Positions 1-18,074 of a stretch of 64,000 nucleotides of DNA are shown here, piece by piece (position 1 is the first letter of the stretch; each line of letters begins with the position of its first letter). The translations under genes were made by a program, and so were the position numbers. Under the pieces are notes generated by a model that was given only the letters and a program-made list of their open reading frames with translations, was not told the origin of the DNA and searched no databases. This DNA is from Maylandia zebra (taxonomy: Eukaryota; Chordata; Actinopteri; Cichliformes; Cichlidae): positions 26,654,033 to 26,718,032 of the forward strand of contig NC_135170.1 of the NCBI RefSeq assembly GCF_041146795.1, read 5' to 3'.

Positions 1-471
1 ATTTTTGTATTAAAAGAAGTGGAGAACAGTAACATTGATCATCACCTGAACTCTGCAAATGTAGAGAACCGGTTCCTAACCTTTGACAGATTCCTCTGAG
101 TTCACAATGTTGAATCCCGATCTGTCGTTATCCCCCTTGTTTTCAGAAACACAGTCTAACCTATAATCCTTCTGTTTTGAAAGCTTGACAGATGTATGCA
201 AATGCAGGTTTACTTAACTAAACCGTTTTTTTCGTTGCTGTTTTTTTTTTAGTTCATAATAATAATTTCGGTCTGGTGCACCAGGGGATTGTGGAGTGGT
301 TTTATTTTGGGGGTTTTTGTTTTTGTTTTTGTTTTTTTGCATCTAGACCTGTTGTACAGGAACTAAATTTAGTCCTCAGTGTACAGTGCACAGTTTCCGT
401 AAACGGTCTCTGACATGGGGAAACCCTCATACTAATTGTGTGCATACGTGTGCATACATGTGCCTTATCAG
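1..471 (+). other. cdc37: cdc37 intron, 3' part
   Basis: This is non-coding sequence ending in a splice acceptor (AG at 470-471) directly before the first visible cdc37 exon. It is T-rich, with interrupted T-runs around 240-335. I see no exon or RNA gene in it. The 5' exons of the gene lie outside the window. Confidence 0.75.
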
Positions 472-1168
472 ACAGCAGATCAGCAGTACCAGGAAGCTTT
501 CAATGATGAACTGGAGTCATTCAAGGAGCGCGTTCGGGGAAGGGCGAAGATCCGGATAGAAAAGGCTATGAAGGAATATGAGGAAGAGGAACGACAGAAG
601 CGCATTGGACCTGGAGGGCTCGATCCCGTTGAAGTGTATGAGTCACTTCCAACTGTAAGTTTTCAGCATAATTGAGCACATTCCTTTGTTTTCGTTCTCT
701 TGAATGGCGTGTTTCACAGATTGCATTGGTAATTGCAGGAGATGCAGAAATGCTTTGATGAGAAGGACATCCAAATGCTGCAAGAGGTTATTAGCAAAAT
801 GGATCCAACGGTAGGTTGTTTGGTGTTGTCGTGCAGGTTTATTACTGTGAAGCACTTTTTTTATAATGTGAAAAGTGCTATATAAATAAATTGATTTGAT
901 TAGATTATAGTTTTTCTCATCGGAGTCTGTATAAATGTAAAAATGTATGTATATCTTTTTTTAAACATCCTAGCTTTACTCGGTTCATAAATGTGATTCG
1001 TTCTACATGATTTAGGTGGCAAAGGCTCACATGAAGAGGTGCATAGACTCTGGGCTCTGGGTACCCAACGCCAAGGGAGACGACGGGGAAGAAAAAGGGG
1101 ACGAAAAAGACGACGAGCCCACCTATGAAGAGATCCAACACGAGAAGGAAGAAGCCAAAAAGGAATGA
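472..1168 (+). CDS. cdc37: Hsp90 co-chaperone Cdc37, last three coding exons (5' partial)
   Basis: CDC37 recruits client protein kinases to Hsp90 in the cytosol and holds them in a partly unfolded state. Three exons join in phase 0: 472-654, 739-810 and 1016-1168, with stop TGA at 1166-1168. All boundaries are GT-AG. The 135 visible residues are the C-terminal third of a protein of about 380 residues. They include the family-typical stretches FKERVRGRAK, RIEKAMKEYEEEER, GPGGLDPVEVYESLP, KCFDEKDIQMLQ and CIDSGLWVPN. The N-terminal kinase-binding region and most of the Hsp90-binding middle domain are upstream of the window. The C-terminal tail is acidic and lysine-rich (GDDGEEKGDEKDDEP) and differs in sequence from the mammalian tail, which is common at this end. 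The next gene downstream, tyk2, is on the same strand as in human. Confidence 0.93.
853..901. repeat. Dispersed fish repeat tail in cdc37 intron
   Basis: The short AT-rich motif GTGCTATATAAATAAA in the last cdc37 intron recurs almost unchanged near 39785. It resembles the 3' tails of fish retroposons. Only the tail is recognisable here. Confidence 0.4.
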
Positions 1169-2081
1169 CCACATCTGAATTGTGATTTGTTTTTATTTTT
1201 TTGGCAAATGTTACCCCACTGTATTTCAACTTCACTATGTGTATGTTTAGTTTGCCAACCAATGACACAACTTCTCAAAAATATTTAGCTGACATTTAAG
1301 GGATTAGTGTTCACCTAACTCCACAGCAACATTACGTGAACAACTGCTGCCTGGAAAAGAAACTGCCGCTTGTGTGTGTGTGTGTGTGTCTTATTTGTTT
1401 GGATCTCACTGAAGTTTTGTTCTTTGAGTTATTCGTAGCGCAGACATGCGTTGGCTGCTTTGTTTGTGTTGGTCATGATGATTTTGTACTTTTCAAATTC
1501 CAATTTTTCTTTGAGATTTTTGGCTTGAGCAGCCAGTGTATTATTTTCCCAAATTGCATTTTCTACAAACTTACTAATCTAAACGTTCACTCCTTGAGAC
1601 AAAGCGTTTGTGGTTGTTTTGAATGTATGGGTGAGATCAGAGAGGGCAAACATGTGACTCAAAAGCAGATGAGACCTGTAGTGGTGTTAACCCTGATGAC
1701 TTTGTTGTCATTTTTAGTACGTCACAAACATGAAGACGATGACTACAACTATCACGACTTTAAAAAACAAAGCTTTTCATTTCAGGACACACTGGCTGCA
1801 CATACTGTAACTAATTTACAGCCTGACGAAAAGGAGTTAAAAGTTCCTCAGGTTTAGCATTTCGTTATGGGGGCAATTGACAGATCATATGTTCTAATAG
1901 TGAAATTTGCACAGTAGTGCGTGCCAGTTAGGCGTGTTTGGAATCTACATTCACTTTCTGTGCTGTCATTTTGAAGGTGATTAGTACTTGGGCTTTTGCA
2001 TGATGTCAGAACTTGTTTTACAAATAAACTAATTGCAATGGCTTATAAAAGGCATTTTTGACTGTCTTGGACATTAATAAA
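1169..2081 (+). other. cdc37: cdc37 3'UTR with candidate polyadenylation signals
   Basis: AT-rich sequence follows the cdc37 stop codon. Canonical AATAAA hexamers lie at 2023-2028 and 2076-2081, so the transcript probably ends near 2045-2100. A short GT repeat lies at 1370-1389. A 173-codon open frame at 1336-1857 falls inside this UTR and shows no protein-family features. Confidence 0.6.
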
Positions 2082-3199
2082 TGAAACTGCTCAATGGATA
2101 TATGAGCAAACTATTAACCCCAACAAATATTTATTTTTCATTGAAAGCTAATTTTAAGCTTGGGCAAAAATAACTTGAATGAATACAGAATGCATTTCTT
2201 AAACAATGATTTCATTTTTTAAGGGAAAAACCTACTAGGCCCCGTGAAAGCGAAATTGCCTGCTCTTGTTAAATGATGAGTTGATTGTGATTAACTGCAT
2301 TTTTGGGGGGGGGGCTGAGTTTCATTACTCCCTGACCTGTTGAATTGAGAGCTCCCTTATATAGAACCTGTCTGACAAACAGCAACACGTCATACCACGA
2401 TGTGAAGAAACTTGAGAACAGATAAGAAGAAGAAGTCATTGACACATATCAATCTGGAAAGGGTTACAAAACCATAAGGCTTTGGGACTCCAGCGAACAA
2501 CAGTGATAGTCATTCCCACAAACCCACAAAGAAGTGCAGGCCTCTCTTGTCTCAGCGAAGATCAAAGTTTATGATAAAAATGTTTTGTAGGTTTTTTTCC
2601 ATATTTTTTGGACTGATTAAACAGAAGTCAAACATCTTGGAAGGCTTGTATTGATTTACATCTGGTGTAACTACATCAGGTGTATATAATGATGTAATTA
2701 CATCAGTCAAAAAGTAGAATCTGCAATTAGTTTTTGGTAAAGTGACCTTTACATATCCTTTATTTATCCAAATAAAAAGCCTCAGTTGCATTAATAATAT
2801 CTTTTTCTAAAGGATCGGCCCAAGAAGGCAGCAGAAATTGTCACAGGTATAACAGTTCTATAAAGATAGTTAAAGTGGGCAAAAAGGGCTGAATTGATTA
2901 TAATATAGGTCCAATAAGAGAGAGCCATAAAGATACCTGCAAAATGAGTCAGTTCTTTATTTTATATACAACCCCATCATAAATCCTGTTGACTATAGCC
3001 TATTTACTAAAATCACATATGAAAAACAAAATAAAAATAAAAATCCAGCATTCTTGAAAGAAAAAAACATCAAACAAACTTGCTTTTTCCTTCCTGCACA
3101 ATCTGCTGATTTCAGTTTGTGTGTGAGTTCAGTTTGTGCCGACCTCAGCCCAGCAGCCCGACGCAGGAAACCAAGGCAGTGATGACAAGTGCTGTGCAA

Positions 3200-3590
3200 T
3201 ACAGCAAATTTTGGTATCCAATACCAAGTAAATACAGGGTTTCCTATAACAATACCAATACTGAAACCTTTAACTTATAAATGCAACTTATATGGTGGGG
3301 GGGAAGTTTGTCATATCTTATGACTTATTAGATGACTCATCATCAGTTCACAAATTCTCAACATATTTTAATGACCACTAAATCACTGTGATTTAAGATG
3401 TCGGCTTCTTGTTATAAATGTGTTCTTTAAATAAAACATTTCATACTGTATGTTGGAGGGATATTTTTTATTTCCAAAAAAAACAAAAAATACTGAAGTT
3501 AGTGGATAAATTCAGTATGTTTTGATCTGATGCTAATACCAGCATTGGCATGAATACTATGGTACTTGGGTCGATCCCCTCTGATGAGCA
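3200..3590. repeat. Possible degenerate dispersed repeat
   Basis: The left side (3211-3260) and right side (3520-3580) contain repeated GGTAT/AATACCA motifs. Similar wording, ATTGATCCAATACCAGTGCTGG, recurs in shortened form at about 38900-38960. This looks like an old non-autonomous DNA element, but the ends cannot be placed. Confidence 0.3.
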
Positions 3591-3847
3591 GATGAGCAGC
3601 AGATGTAATGGCCACAGGAGGACTGGGGGGCCATCACAAAGAAGTTAATTATTTTGGCAGATGTTTACTTTGCGCAAGACACATGGGTAGATAGTTGCAC
3701 AGTGTTTTTCAACTTAAAACACTTAATAAATCAGTTAATAGACTTTTATTTCAGTTGTGTTTTGAGGTCTTGTGTAGAGCTGTAGTTCAAGCTTTCAAAG
3801 AAAGCTTTAATGCCACATCAAGAAGTTTAGGCATGCCATTATGATGT

Positions 3848-4042
3848 TCCTAAATCGTGGGTGTCAAACTTCAGTCCTCGAAGGCCAGCATCCTGCTTGT
3901 TTTTGAGATATCCCTGCCCTACCTGCTGCTATTACCTGGATCAGGTGTGTTTTGCCAATAAGAAGCTACAAGGGCAGGTTAGCTGGAAAACAAGCAGGAC
4001 AGCGATCCTTAAGGCCTGGAGTTTGACACCTGCATCCTAAAT
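3848..4042. mobile_element. Non-autonomous hAT-like MITE with 8-bp target-site duplication
   Basis: The element at 3856-4034 (179 bp) is a fold-back sequence. Its left end GGTGTCAAACTTCAGTCCTC is mirrored by GGCCTGGAGTTTGACACC at the right end, and the similarity continues inward through GCATCCTGCTTGTTTT against AAAACAAGCAGGA. It is flanked on both sides by identical TCCTAAAT (3848-3855 and 4035-4042). An 8-bp duplication is the hAT superfamily signature. There is no coding capacity. Confidence 0.85.
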
Positions 4043-4992
4043 GATCTGATGTGTGATTTTCACCTTCAAAACATGAGAGCTGACTAATTAGGTCTAAACC
4101 AATACTTTTAGCAAGCACAAGTTGATTTGTTTATTTGGATGTTTTTGATTCAGTCTTAGAGAGATGCCAGTGAAGGAAATATTCATCCCAGGTTTCCAGG
4201 GAAAGATTTTCCAAAACATTAAACTTTAAAATATACATTGTTCCCATGTTAAAATGCAAAACAAGTGACTTAAACATATCAACAAAGTGTGTCTAATGAG
4301 AACATAAATCAACAATTAGGATATTGCACTTGGAAAAATGAGACATGGTTAGGCATAGGTTATGCCACCAAAAGGTATGCAGAGTTGTTATTGGATGTTT
4401 TAATGGTATAAAAGTGGCACAAGAGTTTGTTTAATATTGTTATAGGAATCATTTTTAGGTTAACATCTGTAAAACTGAAGCCCGGTATAGAGTGATAATA
4501 TTTTTGCAGGTCCAGAACACCTGGCCCCTTGCGGTGTGGAGGAGCAACAGCTTTACTCAGAGTCCCTCCTGAATGACTGGGCCTACCTCTGACATAGAGC
4601 CCAGACACCCTGCAGAGTAAGCTCATTTTGGCCCCGTGATGTCATCCTTTAAGTCACTACCCAAAGCTCCTGGTCATTGGTGTGGGTGTAATAACAATAG
4701 CTAATAATAACTATTTTATTGCAGTACCACTTTCAACACACACAGTTTTCTATATCTTATTTAAGGTGTAATGAACTGAGAAAGATGGAAATTCCCTGCA
4801 TTGTGGGACACCCTAATGAAAAAAACAAATCCTGTAAACGCCCCTGCTTAAAAAAAACAAAACAAAAAAAACCCCCAAATGAAATCAGGTAGAAAATACA
4901 ATATTGACTTAATCTATGGACTATGAGTCTGGGAGAAAGATTTATTACTTTACATTTTTGGCTGTGCGGAAGGAGAAGTAAGATAATAGATG

Positions 4993-5036
4993 TATGCTTG
5001 TAATAATATCATAGGACAGATATTATTACAAGCATA
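4993..5036. repeat. Perfect 18-bp inverted repeat, 8-nt loop
   Basis: Positions 4993-5010 are the exact reverse complement of 5019-5036, separated by 8 nt. The arms are AT-rich. It sits about 100-150 bp upstream of the GC-rich tyk2 promoter. The arm is too short for a typical microRNA precursor. It could be a small MITE end, a cruciform or chance. Confidence 0.7.
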
Positions 5037-5129
5037 TATCTATTCAGAGTCTTTCCTCTACTTTGTTAGTTTGTTCCTTTCTTTGTCTTTGATTTACATT
5101 AAGCGGAACAGTTTAACGTTTTATTTTGA

Positions 5130-5375
5130 AAGGTACGTGCTAATGCGCACCCGCACGCTAGCGACGGAAGGAGTGGCCCTGCGTCTTGGTTTCGGGAAGC
5201 AGCGCGTTGCCGTCGTTGCTCACAGTTCGCGAGAACCCGAGAGTGTAGGCGGCGGTGGGGGAAATACGCTCGCAGAACTATGAAGCTTTAACTGTCAATC
5301 ATATTGACGTGCTGAGGTGTCTTTTTTATGTTTTTTATTTTTAATGCGAAACTTTTAGAAGACGCTCGTCAAACG
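5130..5375 (+). promoter_or_regulatory. tyk2: Putative tyk2 promoter, CpG-rich segment and non-coding exon 1
   Basis: A locally GC- and CpG-rich stretch (about 5140-5285) stands out from AT-rich flanks. It contains an ETS-like CGGAAG (about 5165) and several CG-containing motifs. A consensus-like donor CG|GTAAG lies at 5375/5376, suggesting a non-coding first exon that splices to the acceptor at 5899-5900 just before the tyk2 start codon. The exact transcription start is not visible. Confidence 0.55.
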
Positions 5376-5902
5376 GTAAGATATTTTACTGTCGCACAGG
5401 TTGCTAAGTTTACAGCTCCGACTTGCTGTTGATATATTTCCTTGTTGTGGTGTGCATACGAGGCTTGATTTAGGCCTCGCGATAACGCGGTCAGTTTGCT
5501 TTTATATAACGTCAGATAGAAGGGGAAAAAGCAAACTTTTGTTGTACTGTGCGTCTCCGTATAGTTTAATCGGTGCCCTCGAATAGTTAGTAGCTTGACG
5601 TGATGTAAACAATACGTTATAAGGTGTAATCCCTGATAGGCCTATCGACATATTGATCGGGTTTTCTGACGTCATATTTGTTAAAGCATATTTTTCTTCT
5701 TTTCTTTTTGTTATTTGGTAAGCTATGAGGTTTGTTTGTTTTGTTTTTTTAAAGACAGAAATGTATAATAAAAGCAATACATTTTATTTTAAAGAAGCTT
5801 TAAACTTACTCTTGTTTAGTATTTATGTATACCACAGCACGTTTATGTAGCTGATTTTCTTAAAGCTGTGGTCAAACTCCCGTTTGTCTGTGTGTGTCAG
5901 TA

Positions 5903-13976
<8,074 letters not shown>

Positions 13977-14349
13977 TCTCAGATATGCTGATTTGCTGAC
14001 GGGGACTATGTGGAAATCCATTTGACTACAAGTCATCGCTTTGCTACAATGGCAACCATATATTAAGGGGAGCCAGTAATGTGTTTCTTGCCTCTATTAA
14101 GAGAGATATTTGCAACCTTTTCATAATAAAAGCACACTGCTATCCTCTTATATGTGATGTTAACACAGTAATGAATTTTATGGGCAAAAACTTCATGTTT
14201 GTCAAGAGTTAATGGTTTGCATATATCACAGTGAGTATTAACAGTTTGTGTATGGTTGAGGGATACTGTATTTCATTTTGTTTAGTTATTGTACATTTTT
14301 GACTGTTTAATTTTATAAACTTTAAATGAATAATTCAGAATCTAATAAA
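13977..14349 (+). other. tyk2: tyk2 3'UTR with polyadenylation signals
   Basis: Sequence after the TAG stop at 13974-13976. AATAAA hexamers occur at 14125-14130 and 14344-14349, which suggests a 3'UTR of roughly 170 or 390 nt. Confidence 0.6.
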
Positions 14350-17300
14350 CAATTTTCCACAAGCTATTTTATTAAAGCCTGAAATAGACTGATGACTCCA
14401 TCAGTGGGTCTACGTGTTACCTGGTTTTCACTCATTTTTTACTATTCCACAACACTATCAGTGATATGTACTTGTAATGCTTTTATTTTAAGGGGTTGCT
14501 TTTGAAATTCATATGGAGAATTTCATTGATACCAGTCTCAGGGCTCACGCTCATGGTCACAGGGGCTTTCCTTCCAAAACACTCATGCCTCTTTGTTTCC
14601 ACACATCTGCTTTCTCTTTGGTGCATGACTGCCTGTTATTTGCCGTTACTCTTAAAACTGTCAAAACACAAATGCATAAATGATCATACCAGAGCTTTAC
14701 TCATTAAAGCTTTTTCAGAATCATTAAACACAAAGTCCAATCTTATTTTGAATTTATAAAAACTCTTAGGGCTTTCAAAATGGCACCTCTTAAGTATAGA
14801 GCTGTTAACTGCAAACACAATGGGGATATGCTACAAGAGATCAGAAGAGACAATGTGTAAAGTCACAGGGAAGTAAACTTCAGATTGGCTATGACATCTA
14901 CAAAGAGAAACAGTCTCTACAACTTGGCACTTGACTCTGTCCAGTATCTTTAATGGAAACATGCTAGTTGATACTTTTAAAAAAAAGAAACAAATCCCAC
15001 TTGGCGGTAGATTTTGTTGCATATAGTAAACATGGCTCCTTATTTTTCTTCCTGAAAACTACAACTGTCAGGCTCCAAATGAAAACAGAAACAAGGATGA
15101 GTCAATTCCAAGTAGCCTTTCTAAAAAACAAAACAAAAAGCAAACTCTTTTTGACGTTACTGAGAAAATACTTTCAAAGCTAACCATTCATTTTCTGCGA
15201 ATGGCATCTCTGGCAGCTTTCAGCTCACATTATAGCACTGACTCAGCTCTCAGAAAATTTTTAATGACATACCACCTGATTTTTGATTGAGTCTTAATAG
15301 CCTGATGTTATTGCTTCTTGGTGCCGCACAGGAGACTTCTACATATGCTGGAAAATTGTTTCTGTCTAGCCAAAACAGGGCCCACATGGCTTGGATCACA
15401 CTAAAGTGGGGATGTGTAGATAGTCTATCCAATTATGAATCTGAAAGGACCTCCTCTGAATCACTGATGATGTAATTTTAACTGGACAGATGAAAACCAT
15501 AGCTAAATCATAATTCTGGCATTTAAATCATAGCTGAAGTTGGACACTGTTACATTTAGAAAAGCCCATTCATGCTTTTTGTCTTGCAGTAAAGCAGTGA
15601 TAATTACTGACCTCCACGATAAGACCATGAGACATTAAACATATGCAGTTGACAAAGCTGTTGCTACTGACAAACCCCAAGATGAGAGTATTACTTAGAT
15701 TCTTAGATCATAGTACTTGCTTTCAGCTGAATATGCACTTTAACTCAGGGTCATATCATAGTGTTAGATCTGCAGGAACTGGTCAACTTGTGGTTTACAG
15801 AGTTCAGACTAAACATGGTGAAATGTCTTTTAGCCTTTATGCTTCTCACTGCTAAAATTCTGCAAGTTTCACTCTGAGCTTTGCTCCAACTGAGGCCACA
15901 GCTTTAAAGTAATGATGACACTTTTACTCATGCTATAAGTTCTGATTTACACTCGCTTTTATTGAACTGGTGTGGAGTTATTTTATTTCACTTTCTTGTG
16001 CTTTGCATTTAAATAGGGTTATATTCTTTTAATTTGCATTTTATTATTATTATGCTGTTTTTATATGGTCTGTTGTTTCATTGCATTGTGCAAATCACTT
16101 TTAACTGCCTTTATGTACGACATATACAATACAAATAAAAATTTGCCTCGCATTGCCTAAAGCGTAGAACTGAAAAAGAACAATCTGCCAAATTCAGCAT
16201 TTATTTATATTCAGCAGGTGTTCGTGTTTCTGTTCTGCATACGCTTTGAGTAAGACGCATACAGCAAGTGGAAGCTGAAGCACGAGCTCCAAGACATCTG
16301 TCCTGCCACAGTTATGTGTATTACAAACTGTCAGCATCAGACGTGTCTGCTTAAATGGGAGCTTTCCCTGCTGAGAGCTCTCAACATGTATTTGAAGGAA
16401 AGTACTGCAAGGACTGCAGACTAATGGAGAATGAGGAATCTACCATGAGGCATGTCTAGTACTAAGCATTAGTCCAGAGTGATACCACCACCAGCTGAGT
16501 CACCAAATGCTTAACCCTTGTGTGGTGTTCGTATTTTTGTTACTCAGCCAGTGTTCATGGGTCTGGTGGACCCGCTAGAGTTTTGGCTTTCCAAATTAAC
16601 ACTATCAAACAATTTTATGTTAAATTACTCAACAGATGTTTACTTCATCCCAATTACAAGACATATGAACAGCAAACATGGTTAATTTTTTCCCTTTACC
16701 TTTGTTAGATCACATTTATGAATTAATGTGCTTCTCGTTTTTCTTTTATATAAAATGTTATAAATAAATCAGTTATAATCAAGTGGAGTGAGTGGAAAGA
16801 CACAACACATTTACACGTGAAAAAATAATTAATTGTTTAATTTTTCTTTTGAAAAAAACTGAACACGGGTCTCACAGACCCGAACACCATACAAGGGTTA
16901 AATACTACTGCTGTTCCCCTTGGGAACATAGAAAAATGCTGAATAGTGAAGCATATTGTTCTGACTCATAATCTTGGAGAGAAACTCCACTGCTGACTTC
17001 TGGACATGACATGATTGGTCCTTCTGGTGCTTGTCTGGACTGTGAAGCCCCCTGGAGGCACAGGCATTTTTCGTAGCCAAATGAAACTGATTCCCTTTAT
17101 CCATCATTACAGTGTTGGATATATTCTCAGCTGACGCAGCCTATACTAGAGACCAAATTCAAATTACCAAAACAAAACCTGTATCTTCTTCTCTATATCT
17201 ACTGCGAAAAAATGCTGTTTTCCTATACACTCTCTGCATAGCTAAAAAGGGCTTTATGAATGCTTTGTTCGTGGTAGAAAAGTCTGAATAAATTACCATG

Positions 17301-17900
17301 TGTCAAAAATTAACTGCTGAGTTTTTAAAGAGTGGTATTCATAAAATAATACATAATCAATCAACATGCTAACAATAGCCTATTACGAAGATAATGGAAT
17401 TTAAGTAAACAAACCAACCACAATGATTTCCAAGAATAAAACGTTACGGATTTTTATGTTTTGTTTGAATTTTTAATGCTTTTGTTTTCAGTTTTGTTAT
17501 ATTTCAGTTTCCAGTGTGGATTTGTTTGTCTCAGTTCAGCTTTTGTTGTTTCAAGTGTCAAGTTTGACTTTTTATTTATTTCAGTATTAGTTTTTGTTTC
17601 CCTTTTTTTATTTGTTATTTGAGACACTTTGTAAAGCCAAGTAGCTCACAATCATGTGGACATATTCTCAAGCCTCCTTGCTTTATGAACTGGTAGTTCT
17701 AACAAAAATGAGCATATTTAAATTATAAACCATATTTCACTAGTTTATCTTTCAGACATATTTTGTTGGGATATTTTTGAGAAAATGTACATGCATAAAT
17801 TAGACTCTTAAATTGTCTGTTGTCTTTTAAAAATCTAGATATTTAATACTACATTTTAATTAGATTAATTACCAAAAAACATCCATTATGCACCTCATGC
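14350..17900. other. tyk2-raver1 intergenic region
   Basis: No coding exon is recognised. In human this interval carries ICAM3. I see no immunoglobulin-domain exon here. The region is AT-rich and holds a piggyBac-like MITE at 16511-16901 and T-rich sequence at 17450-17620. Confidence 0.55.
16511..16901. mobile_element. Non-autonomous piggyBac-like MITE (TTAA-flanked)
   Basis: The 391-bp element begins TTAACCCTTGTGTGGTGTTC and ends with the reverse complement of nearly the same sequence (20 of the outer 21 positions match). Both ends include TTAA (16511-16514 and 16898-16901), the piggyBac target duplication. A second inverted motif just inside (GGGTCTGGTGGACCCG on the left, CGGGTCTCACAGACCCG on the right) adds hairpin potential. 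There is no transposase frame. Confidence 0.8.
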
Positions 17901-17920
17901 TGAGGAGCAGGGACACTCGT

Positions 17921-18074
17921 TGCTCCGCCCCCACCCTTCCGATTTACGTTGTAGTCATGGAGAATGCGTTCCCTTGTCGTCCAATCAGAAGCAGCGCTGG
18001 GGCCATGTGTGTATTGTTTAAACTGCTCAAATCAGCCAGAGTTTTCAGACCGAAAAAACTTCCAGCACCGAGTC
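17921..18074 (+). promoter_or_regulatory. raver1: Putative raver1 core promoter and 5'UTR
   Basis: A GC-box-like CCGCCCC starts at 17925 and a CCAAT box lies at 17981-17985, about 150 and 90 bp upstream of the raver1 ATG. The surrounding DNA becomes CpG-rich here and stays so through coding exon 1 into the start of intron 1. No TATA box is evident. This matches a housekeeping-type promoter. Confidence 0.55.

Larger units (their letters stand above)
2082..5130. other. cdc37-tyk2 intergenic region
   Basis: No coding exon is recognisable. The region is AT-rich and contains a hAT-like MITE (3848-4042), a possible older repeat (about 3200-3590), a G-run near 2305-2315 and a perfect inverted repeat just before the tyk2 promoter (4993-5036). 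Confidence 0.6.

Noticed and set aside
1336..1857. 173-codon open frame after cdc37
   Set aside because: It lies in the cdc37 3'UTR, begins in a GT repeat, has Cys/Val/Phe-rich low-complexity sequence and no domain. A chance frame.
4993..5036. microRNA precursor
   Set aside because: The 18-bp stem and 8-nt loop are shorter than a typical precursor hairpin. There is no expression evidence.
14350..17900. ICAM-like gene between tyk2 and raver1
   Set aside because: Human has ICAM3 here, but I see no exon with immunoglobulin-domain wording (Cys...Trp...Cys) or a transmembrane segment with splice sites.
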